A stretch of DNA of 64,000 nt from positions 62,001-126,000 of the forward strand of contig NZ_JAKNQY010000002.1 of assembly GCF_024494355.1 (NCBI RefSeq), in the 5' to 3' direction. Positions 8,867 to 17,244 of the stretch are shown here, in pieces. The number at the start of each line of letters is the position of its first letter. Position 1 is the stretch's first letter. The translations under genes and the position numbers were made by a program. The notes under the pieces were generated by a model. The model worked only from the letters and a program-made list of their open reading frames with translations, was not told the DNA's origin and did no database searches. Source of the stretch: Pseudomonas sp. Q11 (GTDB lineage Bacteria; Pseudomonadota; Gammaproteobacteria; Pseudomonadales; Pseudomonadaceae).

Positions 8867-9229
8867 ATGGATCTAAAATTAAGCGACTGGGTGACAATCG
8901 GAGCCGCATTCGTAACGGCTATTCCGGTTATCTGGGGGGCTTTTCAGTACTTACTCATTAAGCGGGCGGAAGAGAAGGATCGCCAGTTCAAAAATTATCA
9001 TGGGATGATTCAGAATCTGGTGGAAACTGCGACATACATCGATAGGCAGGTTGCCGCGGTTTTTGAGCTGAGGCATTACCCGGCTTACTTCCCAGCGACG
9101 CACAGGCTTCTAAGCAGGCTTAAGACTTCATGGAGCAAATCTCCAAATCAACACGTAGGCGCTGTAATTGAAGAGATTGACAAGACGCTCGCATACATAG
9201 AAAGGTCAGGGCACAGGTATCTAGATTAA
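8867..9229 (+). CDS. Small single-pass membrane protein (120 aa)
   Basis: Starts MDLKLSDWVTIGAAFVTAIP with one N-terminal membrane helix (WVTIGAAFVTAIPVIWGAFQYLL). A charged helical stretch (KRAEEKDRQFKNYHGMIQNL) and a C-terminal helix follow. AAGGCAG upstream supports the ATG at 8867; the longer reading from 8705 would overlap methyltransferase remnants and is unlikely. The function is unknown. It has the same membrane-helix-plus-cytoplasmic-helix architecture as the gene at 7382, though not obviously the same sequence. Confidence 0.65.
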   Translation: MDLKLSDWVTIGAAFVTAIPVIWGAFQYLLIKRAEEKDRQFKNYHGMIQNLVETATYIDRQVAAVFELRHYPAYFPATHRLLSRLKTSWSKSPNQHVGAVIEEIDKTLAYIERSGHRYLD

Positions 9230-9554
9230 AACTGAATCAACAATCTCGTCGCCCGGATCGCGCTTCAGCTCCGCTAAGCTCTGATCTCGAAAAACACCCG
9301 CGCCACGTTTTCGCTAATCTGAACTTGTGGTGCGGACTCTGAATCGCCATATATGAGAGCGTCGGCCCGAGGGCGTGAGCGTTCAGAATCAAGTTCTGCA
9401 CAGCCTCGCTGATTTCCTCGATATCGTTCCAGACCATCAGCTCTTGAAGCTTCTGCCGCGCACCCAGCCGTAACCGGTGCCGCAACTCCTTCTCGTCGTA
9501 CTCGATCCGCTTCAATGCAGCTTTGGCCGACCGTTCTTGCCCGGTCTTCGCCAT
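9221..9554 (-). pseudogene. Frameshifted phage gene (helical protein)
   Basis: The start MAKTGQERSAKAALKRIEYD is preceded by GGAG. The sequence runs to NLILNAHALGP, then continues in a second frame (SAPQVQISENVARVFFEIR) and in a third (SLAELKRDPGDEIVDSVLI) to a stop at 9221. Joined, these give about 110 aa of one coherent charged helical protein of the type seen in Pseudomonas phages. At least two frameshifts therefore break it. Its 3' end overlaps the convergent membrane-protein gene by nine bases. Confidence 0.65.
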
Positions 9555-9629
9555 GGCCTGCTCCTTCAATTCCACTGGCCGGCAGTGCCAGCCAGGTCTG
9601 TCGTTTGCGTCGTTGGGTGTGGAAACGTC

Positions 9630-10091
9630 TCACGCTGCTACCTTCACCTGGTGCCAGGCGCCGGCGGCGTAGAACAGCTTCGCGGCCTGGGCCTCATCCA
9701 TCGAAACCTCGTCCGGGATGGCGATCCAGCCTGACGCCACCAGGTGGTTCGGGTTGCAGCTTTCGCGCAGCTCCAGATAGTAATGCTCGATGGCATCCGT
9801 CAGGCGCTCGACCTTATAGATGCCCTCGGGCGATATCTCCACCGACTTGATGTACTCGGCGCCACGTTCGTCTCGACACATGGCGCCGATGTAAATCGTC
9901 CAGCGGTAGGAGAAGTCGAAAATGGCGTTGGCGATCGCCAAGCTGCGAATCTGCCGACAGCTCTTCCAGTTCGCCATGATCCGGCTGCCGCTCGGGTCGA
10001 TGTCCACGACAGCGACGTGATTAGTCCTGAGTAGCGCCCGGCAACTTCGTTCAGCCCGGGCGAAACCGTTGTTCGCTTTGCGCTTACTCAT
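9630..10091 (-). CDS. Phage-like hypothetical protein (153 aa)
   Basis: Begins MSKRKANNGFARAERSCRAL and includes HVAVVDIDPSG, CRQIRSLAIANAIFDFSYRW and IEHYYLELRESCNPNHLVASGW. It is intact and overlaps the gene upstream by four bases, showing translational coupling within the left-facing phage module. I associate it with uncharacterised Pseudomonas prophage proteins next to recombination genes. No function can be assigned. Confidence 0.65.
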   Translation of the reverse strand: MSKRKANNGFARAERSCRALLRTNHVAVVDIDPSGSRIMANWKSCRQIRSLAIANAIFDFSYRWTIYIGAMCRDERGAEYIKSVEISPEGIYKVERLTDAIEHYYLELRESCNPNHLVASGWIAIPDEVSMDEAQAAKLFYAAGAWHQVKVAA

Positions 10092-10309
10092 AGTGCGTCC
10101 GCCATTTTGCGAAGCGCCCTGCGCTCGGCCAGGGTCAGCTTCTTTGGCCGTCGCTTGAGGACTGTTTCAGGGTCTATTTTCGGAGAGCGGGGAGGTGGGA
10201 TCGGGTTGCGCGGCGGGCTTTTCAATGCGGCTATCTGCCCGCCGGCCGCGAGGAACTGGGCGACCTTCTCGGAAAGTGAGTCCGCTTGTGGCCGATGGTG
10301 CTCGACCAA
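10088..10309 (-). CDS. Small basic phage-like protein (73 aa)
   Basis: A short protein with a proline-rich middle (SPPRNPIPPPRSPKIDP) and a basic C-terminal tail (KRRPKKLTLAERRALRKMAD) that could contact nucleic acid. Its stop overlaps the start of the 153-aa gene (ATGA type), so both are probably one left-facing operon with the broken nuclease upstream. No family recognised. Confidence 0.6.
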   Translation of the reverse strand: MVEHHRPQADSLSEKVAQFLAAGGQIAALKSPPRNPIPPPRSPKIDPETVLKRRPKKLTLAERRALRKMADAL

Positions 10310-10331
10310 GCTGAGGGGGTGCTGATCATGA

Positions 10332-10890
10332 TCAAGCTCCTAATCTATGGGCCTGCGCCCGCGCTTTGTCGGCGACCTCATCAACCATCCGGCCAAGCTC
10401 TAGATTGAACTGGACCAGCTCTTGATGGAGCATTGCGATGTACTCGTCATCGCGCTTAATGGTCTCGATGTAGAGGCGGCAGTCTTCATCTTGGCGCGGA
10501 TCGAACGACAGGAAATCCCACCATTCCCGGCCTGTGACGAACATGCAGCCCTGAACCTGCGGCTTATGTTCCTCGGGCATGCCTTCGAGCCAGGTGCGAA
10601 CGTGGACGGCCTCATTGAATGGACATTTCGACTCAATGCCCGTCTTCACCAATCAAGCCGTCCGGCGAACAGCCCAACCAGTCGTACTTTGGGCGAACCA
10701 CAAAGCCCGACTTGATGACGTTATTTCCGGTCAGGATTTCGTAAAAGTCATGAATCGACTGCTCAACCTCGGTGCCCCAGGCCATCGACTTGCTGCTGAC
10801 CGAATGTTTCGATCTGTTAGCCAGCCGTTCAAATGCCAGTTCGCGCATATAGGTGGTGCGGGCAGCAAGTGGTTTGCGCTTGCCGTGGAG
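10332..10890 (-). pseudogene. YqaJ-type phage recombinase nuclease, frameshifted
   Basis: Two frames join into one YqaJ-like viral recombinase nuclease: RTTYMRELAFERLANRSKH, SSKSMAWGTEVEQ and KYDWLGCSPDGLIGEDG in one, then GIESKCPFNEAVHVRTW, MFVTGREWWDFLSFDPR in the other. The catalytic elements of this fold (the E of WGTEVE, the D of SPDG and the ExK of GIESK) are all recognisable, but a two-base loss in the G run near 10637 separates them. The N-terminal part is also missing: an in-frame stop appears near 10895 where an IS21 fragment begins. The gene is dead. Confidence 0.78.
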
Positions 10891-10900
10891 CGTTTATCCA

Positions 10901-11041
10901 ATGCGTAAAATCCGGGAGGTATTACGCCTAAAGTTCGACGCCGGCCTGTCCGTGCGCAAGATTGTCGCCAATCTGCGCATCAGCAGCGGCAGGGCCGGCA
11001 ATTACCTGCACCGCCTCAACGCTTGCGGGCTGACTTGGCCG
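10901..11041 (+). mobile_element. IS21-family istA 5' fragment
   Basis: Forty-seven residues matching the start of an IS21-type IstA transposase: MRKIREVLRLKFDAGLSVRK, then SSGRAGNYLHRLNACGLTWP, the helix-turn-helix region. Resemblance stops at about 11041, and the rest of istA and istB are absent. No terminal inverted repeat is visible on its left because the broken YqaJ gene reaches almost to the ATG. Confidence 0.7.
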
Positions 11042-11052
11042 ACATCATTGTC

Positions 11053-11217
11053 GAAGGTCGCGCACCGCTGGTACGCCGACTGAGTGGCTTCGGGCGCTGT
11101 GACCCATTTCTGGATGGTGTTTCTCGAAAGCCCGATACGCTTGGCTATCTGGTGTAGTGAGAGCTTGTCGCGGAAGTACATCCGCCGGATTTTTCCCAAC
11201 ATTTCCATGCTGATCAC
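11053..11217 (-). mobile_element. Second, different IS21-family istA 5' fragment
   Basis: Read leftward from 11217: MISMEMLGKIRRMYFRDKLS, LHQIAKRIGLSRNTIQKW and a short tail to QRCATF. This is the N-terminal helix-turn-helix of another IS21-group IstA. Resemblance ends near 11053, about 11 bp from where the oppositely oriented fragment ends, so the two truncated elements meet nose to nose. Confidence 0.7.
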
Positions 11218-11261
11218 GCTGTGTTCTCTTGCTCGGAAAGTGAGCAGAAGCAGTTGAACTC

Positions 11262-11325
11262 CGGGGTCAGTTTTGAGTCGGCAAAACAGCCTTTACCGGG
11301 TCAATTTTCGGACAGCGGCAACACA
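11262..11325. repeat. IS21-type terminal repeats (GGGTCA-rTTTT motifs)
   Basis: Upstream of the left-facing istA fragment are two copies of a GGGTCAnTTTT motif (near 11265 and 11299). The outer one is followed by CGGACAGCGGCAACA, which read from the other strand begins TGTTGCCGCTGTCCG, a plausible outer tip. IS21-family ends carry several such direct repeats for transposase binding. The original left end of that element is probably near 11325. Confidence 0.5.
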
Positions 11326-11365
11326 CCCATCTAATATTTTCATATTCACGTGCCTATCCGAAAAA

Positions 11366-11758
11366 TTATCGCTGCACGGCGATGCATTTGATCTCCACGA
11401 GGAGGCCCGGTCGAGCCAGTTCCCCGACACCTATGCATGTCCATGCACAAGTGCTCCTAGGAAAGACTTCGTCCTTCACTTGTCTAAAGATTGGCATGTG
11501 GCGTTGCATATCGACGTGATAAGTCGTCATTTCGACGACATCCTCAAATTCGCAGCCACCGGCGACCAAGACGAGCCGGAGATTTTCCCACGCTGCCAGA
11601 AACTGCTGCTCCGGATTTTCGATGACTAATAACTCCGGCGTCCGGCCTACCTGACCAGCGCAGTAGAGAGTTTTTCCAACCTTTACAGCTGGCGCATAAC
11701 CAGCATGCTCGCAGAGCAATTTCATGCCATCTGGAACGATGATCTGACGATCAGTCAT
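11366..11758 (-). CDS. RidA/YjgF-family protein
   Basis: A 130-aa RidA-like protein: YAPAVKVGKTLYCAGQVGRT, NLRLVLVAGGCEFEDVVEMT, HVDMQRHMPIFRQVKDEVFP and a C-terminal ARPGLLVEIKCIAV. The family catalyses or assists hydrolysis of reactive imines. I chose the ATG at 11758 (MTDRQIIVPDG) to fit family length over a 24-residue extension. It appears to stand alone, since the IS21 remnant is downstream and a TetR gene upstream. In the usual RidA active site an Arg contacts the carboxylate; here the corresponding segment reads STCAWTCIGV, so that residue may be missing and chemistry could differ. Confidence 0.8.
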   Translation of the reverse strand: MTDRQIIVPDGMKLLCEHAGYAPAVKVGKTLYCAGQVGRTPELLVIENPEQQFLAAWENLRLVLVAGGCEFEDVVEMTTYHVDMQRHMPIFRQVKDEVFPRSTCAWTCIGVGELARPGLLVEIKCIAVQR

Positions 11759-11891
11759 GGTCGTGAAGCCTAGAATATAAACGGATACGAAACCTAACCC
11801 AGGTACCAGAGCGTCGTCCACGCGAGTCACTCCTCATTAAGCAATCAACCCCTGAAGGTGTATTAGGCTGATGCTTACACGCTTGGCGGAT

Positions 11892-12593
11892 TTACTCAGG
11901 CAGGGGATCTTCGGGATGACGTGATTCATCGGATACCGGAACTTCTCGCTCATTTTGAACTTCCGGGTCGTCAATCGTCGCAACAATACGCAGACTATCC
12001 CATACCCCCATTACCTGAGTCACCGCTGCATCCAGCGTGGCATGTGGCAGACCATCGCGCGCCAGTGTCGATAAACCCAAGAGAAAACTGTCGAACACGG
12101 TGGCGAGCGTTTCCGGTATTACCGTCGCGGGCAATTCCCCTGCGGCAATGGCGCGGTGGATACAGGCAACTATACCTGCACGGTTCACGTTCCTCGCCCG
12201 TGCAAGAGGCTCGGAGATGGCCTTGCTCTCATCTGAGCAAGCACTCATCAAGCCTAACGCCACCAGACACCCTTTGGGGTGATCGGGTTCGCACTGCATT
12301 TTCGCTGATCGGCGAAGGGTGAGTTCAATCGCGTCCCTGGGCGGAAGGGTTGTATCAGACAGGCTGTCAGTGACCCGGCCGTGGGTGGTGAGGTAGCGCT
12401 CCATTACCTCATTGAACAGGGCCTGTTTCGAGCCAAAAGCGGCGTAAAAGCTAGGCGCAGTAATGCCCCCTCCGATTTTCGACTTGAGCTGGCTGAGCGA
12501 TGTTGCATCGTACCCATGTTCCCAAAACAAATGCAGTGCCTGAGTGATTGCCACATCACGGTCAAACGTGCGTGGGCGTCCCATTTGTGCCAT
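11892..12593 (-). CDS. TetR/AcrR-family regulator
   Basis: The N-terminal HTH reads GRPRTFDRDVAITQALHLFW, then SFYAAFGSKQALFNEVMERY. A ligand-binding domain with KGCLVALGLMSACS, typical of AcrR-like regulators, follows. At 233 aa it is slightly long owing to an acidic C-terminal tail. It is divergent from an MFS pump gene with a TATAC-N6-GTATA palindrome in front of the pump, so it is most likely the local repressor. Confidence 0.9.
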   Translation of the reverse strand: MAQMGRPRTFDRDVAITQALHLFWEHGYDATSLSQLKSKIGGGITAPSFYAAFGSKQALFNEVMERYLTTHGRVTDSLSDTTLPPRDAIELTLRRSAKMQCEPDHPKGCLVALGLMSACSDESKAISEPLARARNVNRAGIVACIHRAIAAGELPATVIPETLATVFDSFLLGLSTLARDGLPHATLDAAVTQVMGVWDSLRIVATIDDPEVQNEREVPVSDESRHPEDPLPE

Positions 12594-12670
12594 GTCGGAT
12601 TTCCTCCAGAAGTATTTAAATACTAATCGATATATAAGTCATTGACCACCAGGCTGTTCCTCTCTACATT

Positions 12671-12686
12671 TATACCGACCAGTATA
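12671..12686. promoter_or_regulatory. Palindromic operator in front of the MFS gene
   Basis: TATAC-N6-GTATA, 18 bp before the MFS start. The position and symmetry fit binding of the divergently encoded TetR protein. A second AT-rich partial palindrome (near 12617-12632) sits in front of the regulator gene. Confidence 0.5.
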
Positions 12687-12703
12687 TTAGTGAGGATGGT
12701 CGA

Positions 12704-13909
12704 ATGGCTACAGATGAGCAGCAGGACGGAAAGCTTCCGATTGGGGCGTTACTGGCACTGGCGATGACGGGTTTTATTTGCATCGTAACTGAGACGTTAC
12801 CTGCGGGTTTGCTGCCCAAGATCGGCAGTGGCTTGGGGGTCTCGGCATCGTTGGCGGGACAGATGGTGACCGTTTACGCATTGGGGTCGCTGCTGGCAGC
12901 CATTCCGTTGACTATTGCCACGCAAAGCTGGCGCCGCAGAACGGTGCTGCTGCTAACAATTGTGGGCTTTCTGGTATTCAACTCCATCACGGCGCTGTCT
13001 TCCCATTATTGGCTGACCTTAGTTGCACGGTTTTTCGCTGGCGTTTCGGCGGGTCTGGCCTGGAGCCTCATCGCGGGTTATGCACGACGTATGGTTGTCC
13101 CTCAATTGCAGGGCCGCGCGCTGGCGGTAGCGATGGTGGGAACGCCCATCGCGTTATCGCTGGGGGTGCCTTTGGGAACCTGGCTGGGTGGATTCATGGG
13201 TTGGCGCATGGCTTTCGGATTGATGTCCGGGTTGACCTTAGTGCTGATCGCTTGGGTGCTGATCAAGGTGCCGGACTACCCAGGCCAATCTTCCTCACAG
13301 CGCCTGCCGCTACGTCAGGTGTTTTTTATCCCCGGCGTACGCTCAGTGCTGGGAGTCGTCTTCACCTGGATGCTGGCTCACAATATTCTTTACACCTACG
13401 TCGCGCCCTTTGTTTCCAAGGCTGGGTTGGCGAGTGACGTTGATTTTGTATTGCTGGCATTTGGTGTCGCGGCGCTGGCGGGCATCTGGGTAACAGGACG
13501 GCTGGTTGATCGTCATCTGCGAAAGACAGTATTGGCGAGTCTCGCAACCTTCGCAGCAGTTTCGGTTTTCTTCGGCTTTTTCTCAGGCTCTGCCTTGGCA
13601 ATTTATGCTGGTGCTTTTATCTGGGGCCTGACCTTTGGTGGCGCTGCCACGCTTCTGCAAACCGCGCTTGCCGACGCAGCAGGCGAGGGCGCTGACGTTG
13701 CGCTTTCGATGAACGTCGTTGTCTGGAATGGCGCTATCGCCGGCGGTGGACTACTGGGTGGCGTATTGCTCGGTCAATGGGGAGTGAGTTCTTTTCCTTG
13801 GGTCTTATTAATGTTGCTCCTTCTAAGTCTGGTCATTGCATCACGAGCGCGAGTCCATGGTTTTACACAAGGTGACAGACAATCCAGTCAAATGATCACC
13901 GGTCATTGA
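12704..13909 (+). CDS. MFS efflux transporter (DHA1 type)
   Basis: A 401-aa protein with 12 predicted membrane segments. ETLPAGLLPKIGSGLGVSAS and GQMVTVYALGSLLAAIPLT near the N-terminus, and the motif-C-like VGTPIALSLGVPLGTWLG, place it with AraJ/NepI/YdhP-type DHA1 exporters. Such proteins export sugars, nucleosides or drugs. Control by the divergent TetR gene is likely. The ATG at 12704 follows GAGGATGGTCGA. Confidence 0.88.
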   Translation: MATDEQQDGKLPIGALLALAMTGFICIVTETLPAGLLPKIGSGLGVSASLAGQMVTVYALGSLLAAIPLTIATQSWRRRTVLLLTIVGFLVFNSITALSSHYWLTLVARFFAGVSAGLAWSLIAGYARRMVVPQLQGRALAVAMVGTPIALSLGVPLGTWLGGFMGWRMAFGLMSGLTLVLIAWVLIKVPDYPGQSSSQRLPLRQVFFIPGVRSVLGVVFTWMLAHNILYTYVAPFVSKAGLASDVDFVLLAFGVAALAGIWVTGRLVDRHLRKTVLASLATFAAVSVFFGFFSGSALAIYAGAFIWGLTFGGAATLLQTALADAAGEGADVALSMNVVVWNGAIAGGGLLGGVLLGQWGVSSFPWVLLMLLLLSLVIASRARVHGFTQGDRQSSQMITGH

Positions 13910-13946
13910 TGTACTGGCAGCATTGCGCTGCACGATCCGTTTGCCG

Positions 13947-14267
13947 TCAGAGCATGGCTGCGCTTGCGGCGCCATGCTCTGTTGCTATTTTCTCGTGTCG
14001 CTGCACGACCTCGCTAATGACAAACCGCATCAATTTTTCGACAAAAACAGGATCCAGATTGGCGTGCTCTGCAAGTGTCGTCAGGCGATCGTATTGATGC
14101 TGTTCCCTGTCCTTATCCACTGCAGGCAAATGGTGTTCTGCTTTCAATGCGCCGACCTGATCGGTGCAGCGAAAACGTTCTGCAAGCATATGGATGAGTG
14201 CGGCGTCGATGTTGTCAATGGTCTGTCGAAAGGATGAGAGTTGAACTGTGATATCGGACGTATCCAT
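13947..14267 (-). CDS. Chorismate mutase, AroQ type
   Basis: A 106-aa all-helical AroQ-fold protein: RQTIDNIDAALIHMLAERFR, the central helix QVGALKAEHHLPAVDKDREQ and FVEKLMRFVISEVVQRHEKI. Arg and Lys residues in helices 1 and 2 that contact chorismate appear conserved (R of ERF, K of LKAE, R of DRE). It interconverts chorismate and prephenate. As a monofunctional copy beside a LysE exporter (24 bp apart, same strand) it may serve a secondary pathway or scavenging. A pyochelin-type isochorismate-pyruvate lyase (PchB-like) is an alternative reading. Confidence 0.8.
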   Translation of the reverse strand: MDTSDITVQLSSFRQTIDNIDAALIHMLAERFRCTDQVGALKAEHHLPAVDKDREQHQYDRLTTLAEHANLDPVFVEKLMRFVISEVVQRHEKIATEHGAASAAML

Positions 14268-14291
14268 AAAATGTTCTCTTTACAATAATGG

Positions 14292-14882
14292 CTAGGGAAA
14301 CAAAACCGGATACAGAGAGCCAACGAGAAGTAATGCCATTGCAATGTTGAATGCCCTGAGCCTTACCCCGGAAAGCCAATGCCGCAGAGCGGTTCCCAGC
14401 CCTGTCCAAATTGCATTCGAGGCCAGGCCGATGACAGCGAAAGCCATCGCAACCAGGATGACCGAGGTCAGCATTCGATCGGCAGCAAAAAGAGTGATAG
14501 CCGAAAAACCGGTGGCCCAGATCTTGGGATTGACCCCCTGAAAGGTTGCTGACTGGAAAAATGTTAGCGGTTGCGCTCCTCTTGCTTTTGCCTCAGGCGG
14601 CACGGCTATGGCGATCTTCCAGGCCAACCATAAAAGATAAAGTGCAGATACGACGCGCAAAGCCGTTTGCAGCACCGGGAAAGTGTCGAAGACAGTCATC
14701 AGTCCCAGGCCTATCAGAGAAATGATTGCGAAAACTCCGGCCGAAATCCCGAAAAGATGGGGCAATGATCGAACAAGGCCGAAATTGGCACCCGAAGCCA
14801 TCACCATGATGTTATTTGGTCCGGGGGTTATGCTCGCCGCAACCGCGAAAATCGCAAGCGCAGGTAAAATGTTATCCACCAT
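14292..14882 (-). CDS. LysE-family translocator
   Basis: A 196-aa inner-membrane protein with six hydrophobic segments and the LysE/RhtB signature ITPGPNNIMVMASGANFG near the N-terminus, plus QGVNPKIWATGF in the middle. The family exports amino acids or related small molecules. It lies just upstream of the chorismate mutase gene, probably in one transcript. A CTAC-N6-GTAG palindrome 79 bp upstream suggests control by the TetR gene that follows on the other strand. Confidence 0.9.
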   Translation of the reverse strand: MVDNILPALAIFAVAASITPGPNNIMVMASGANFGLVRSLPHLFGISAGVFAIISLIGLGLMTVFDTFPVLQTALRVVSALYLLWLAWKIAIAVPPEAKARGAQPLTFFQSATFQGVNPKIWATGFSAITLFAADRMLTSVILVAMAFAVIGLASNAIWTGLGTALRHWLSGVRLRAFNIAMALLLVGSLYPVLFP

Positions 14883-14960
14883 TTAGTTTCCGTCCGGAAG
14901 TGAACTGTATGCCAATGCGGAGCTCCGCCTAGAGGCAGTCAACAACATAATCCAATCAAA

Positions 14961-14976
14961 CCTACTAGATGGTAGG
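14961..14976. promoter_or_regulatory. CTAC-N6-GTAG operator, site A
   Basis: CCTACTAGATGGTAGG, with 5-bp arms and a 6-bp spacer. It lies between the divergent lysE and tetR genes and shares arm and spacer with sites at 15115, 19358 and 33898. Confidence 0.65.
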
Positions 14977-15114
14977 TAGCAGTTCAATACCCGATTTCCA
15001 AACTATTCGAAAATTTTGCTTGGTTTCACACCTCGTGCGCATGGATACCTGGCCACTGATATGTCATTCCTCGGGACTGCCCAGTCGACCGAAATTGACT
15101 TACTTGACGCTCGG

Positions 15115-15130
15115 CCTACCAGAAGGTAGC
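15115..15130. promoter_or_regulatory. CTAC-N6-GTAG operator, site B
   Basis: CCTACCAGAAGGTAGC ends eight bases before the tetR ATG, a position where binding would block transcription or translation start. This makes the adjacent TetR the likely owner of the motif. Confidence 0.7.
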
Positions 15131-15138
15131 GTCCGGCC

Positions 15139-15723
15139 ATGACTAATCACTCAAACACTTTTTACGAAATTCTCAACTGTGCCCGCTCGCTCATTATTGC
15201 GGGCGGGTACAACGGCTTCAGCTATGCGGATATAGCCGAGTTTGTAGGTATTCGCAAAGCCAGTATTCACCACCACTTTCCTACCAAGGTGGACCTTGTA
15301 CGCGTGCTCGTCAGGCAATACCGAGAGGAAGCAGAAGTTGGAATGGGCGAGATAGAACGCCACTGTCCAGCCCCGGAAGACCAGCTTCGTGCCTATATGG
15401 GTTATTGGCAATCCTGCATAGGCGATGTAACAAAGGGCTACTGCGTCTGCGCTTTACTGGCGACCCAGATTCCGGTGTTACCGCAGGAGGTGGTTGTAGA
15501 AGTGCGGACTCACTTTCGAGCGCTTTGCGCCTGGCTCACTTCCGTCCTTGAGCGGGGATCACAGCAAGGTAGTTTCATGTTATCCGGCGATGCTCGCTCC
15601 GAGGCAGAGGCGTTCATGGCGACCGTTCATGGTGCGATGCTCTCGGCTCGTGCATACGGTGATCCCAAAGTGTTTGGCGTGATTACTCTCCCGCTCATCG
15701 ACAGGTTGGTTAACAAGCAATAA
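15139..15723 (+). CDS. TetR-family regulator, probable owner of the CTAC-N6-GTAG sites
   Basis: A 194-aa protein with a TetR HTH (NGFSYADIAEFVGIRKASIH, HHFPTKVDLVRVLVRQYREE) and a C-terminal helical domain with Cys residues (DVTKGYCVCALLATQIP) of the type seen in AcrR/NemR-like sensors of electrophiles. Two palindromes in its promoter region (14961 and 15115) imply autoregulation and control of lysE. Similar palindromes at 19358 and 33898 suggest a small regulon. The inducer is unknown. Confidence 0.9.
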   Translation: MTNHSNTFYEILNCARSLIIAGGYNGFSYADIAEFVGIRKASIHHHFPTKVDLVRVLVRQYREEAEVGMGEIERHCPAPEDQLRAYMGYWQSCIGDVTKGYCVCALLATQIPVLPQEVVVEVRTHFRALCAWLTSVLERGSQQGSFMLSGDARSEAEAFMATVHGAMLSARAYGDPKVFGVITLPLIDRLVNKQ

Positions 15724-15851
15724 TAGAAAGGGCGCCTGGCGTCCTTGTAGATCAGATGGCTTTCAAAATCTGTCATCCCATAGTGCGCAAAGACACCCAC
15801 GTCGATTTGGCTGCGCATGGCGGTGCCTACAAAAACTTCTCCTGGACCTAC

Positions 15852-16256
15852 TCAAACGTCCTTTGACGAGTCGTCAGGCTCAGGTAAATGGTTTGCCGAA
15901 AATCTGCGCGTCGCAATGAGAACAGGAAGAAGCTGGCGCCCCATTTCTGACAATTGATACTCGACACGCAGGGGCTTTTCACCGAAATCGCGTCGCTCGA
16001 TCAAGCCATCTCTGGCCAGTTCGCGAAGATGGGCCGTCAGCATCTTCTGGGAAACGCCTGGCAGATCGCGCTTCAATTGCAGTGTGCGGATCGATGGGTC
16101 GGCATAGAGCCTGAACAGAATCGGTAGTTTCCATCGACTCTGGATCATTTTGATCACCCGAGCCACGTGCCAGGCTGAACCCTCAGGCCCAAGACAAATC
16201 TCACGTTGTTCCTGACTGATAGGCACATAAAAGTGCGTACTGGTTTCATCCATCAT
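15852..16256 (-). CDS. HxlR-family winged-helix regulator
   Basis: A 134-aa HxlR-type protein. WKLPILFRLYADPSIRTLQL and the recognition region SQKMLTAHLRELARDGLIER, followed by the wing VEYQLSEMGRQLLPVL, are diagnostic. Most members have a redox- or aldehyde-sensitive Cys near the N-terminus; here the Cys of EICLGPEGSAW could fill that role. It is divergent from an SDR gene 48 bp away, which it most likely controls. Confidence 0.88.
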   Translation of the reverse strand: MMDETSTHFYVPISQEQREICLGPEGSAWHVARVIKMIQSRWKLPILFRLYADPSIRTLQLKRDLPGVSQKMLTAHLRELARDGLIERRDFGEKPLRVEYQLSEMGRQLLPVLIATRRFSANHLPEPDDSSKDV

Positions 16257-16304
16257 CTCTATTTACCTTGCGACGTTGACAATACTTGAATAGTGGGTGG
16301 GTAC

Positions 16305-17120
16305 ATGGACTTGCAATTAAGTGGTAAGAAAGCGTTGGTCACCGGCAGCAGCAAAGGCATTGGCGAAGCGATCGCCAGAAAACTCGCCCTTGAGAGTGCA
16401 ATCGTCATCGTTCACGGGCGCGATAGAGCTCAGGCAGAACGAGTGGCCAAAGACATTATTATGCTGGGCGGCAGTGCCTTTGTGGTCGTGGGTGATCTGA
16501 CGGACGATGACCAGGTCCGGCAACTTGTCGACACCGCGGAAAAGCTCGCGGGTCCTCTCGACATCGTGGTCAATAATGCCGGCGGCTCAGGGAGCACGAA
16601 AGACAGCTGGAGTCTCACACAGCCTGATGCCTGGGCGGCTGCCTACGATCGAAATGTGCTCGCCGCCCTACGTGTTACCACGCGACTTCTGCCCAGGATG
16701 CAGGAGGCGCGATGGGGACGCGTCATCAATATCTCCAGTATGGCTGCAACGATGCCGCCACCCACTGGACCTGACTATTCCGCGGCCAAAGCCGCTATGA
16801 ACGCAATGACCGCTTCCATGGCGAAAGCTGTAGCCGCAGAGGGGATAACGGTCAACGCCATTTCTCCCGGCACGATACACAGTGCCACCCTTGACGCTCG
16901 GTTTCGTGAGGTCGCCGAGGAACGTGGCTTGGCGAGTAAAGACGCGCCATGGGAAGCCGTCGAGCGTGCGGTCCTGCCGATGTTTGCTCAGGTTCCTCTC
17001 GGCAGAGTCGGTCGTCTTGACGAGATCGCGGCCGCTGTTGCTTTTCTGGCAAGTCCGGTTGCCGGGTACATAACCGGAGTCAATTTACGTATTGATGGTG
17101 GTCTTTCTCCAGTTATCTGA
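16305..17120 (+). CDS. Short-chain dehydrogenase/reductase
   Basis: A 271-aa classical SDR. The cofactor motif is VTGSSKGIGEAIA, NNAG is followed by GSGSTKD, the catalytic Ser is in INISSMAA, YSAAK gives the Tyr and Lys, and the C-terminal GYITGVNLRIDGGLS is standard. HGRDR at the end of beta-2 hints at NADP use. The substrate is unknown; control by the divergent HxlR gene would fit a carbonyl-detoxifying role. I chose the ATG at 16305 over a GTG at 16293. Confidence 0.9.
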   Translation: MDLQLSGKKALVTGSSKGIGEAIARKLALESAIVIVHGRDRAQAERVAKDIIMLGGSAFVVVGDLTDDDQVRQLVDTAEKLAGPLDIVVNNAGGSGSTKDSWSLTQPDAWAAAYDRNVLAALRVTTRLLPRMQEARWGRVINISSMAATMPPPTGPDYSAAKAAMNAMTASMAKAVAAEGITVNAISPGTIHSATLDARFREVAEERGLASKDAPWEAVERAVLPMFAQVPLGRVGRLDEIAAAVAFLASPVAGYITGVNLRIDGGLSPVI

Positions 17121-17244
17121 CAGCTGCATCGTAAACGCTCCTTTTTCTCAATCCAGCCTCGCACAAATGGAGCGCATCGGACCGGCTTCGCAGTTGCCCT
17201 GCGTATCCACTACGGTTTAGGCTGCGCCGGAGTTCAGGGAACCC

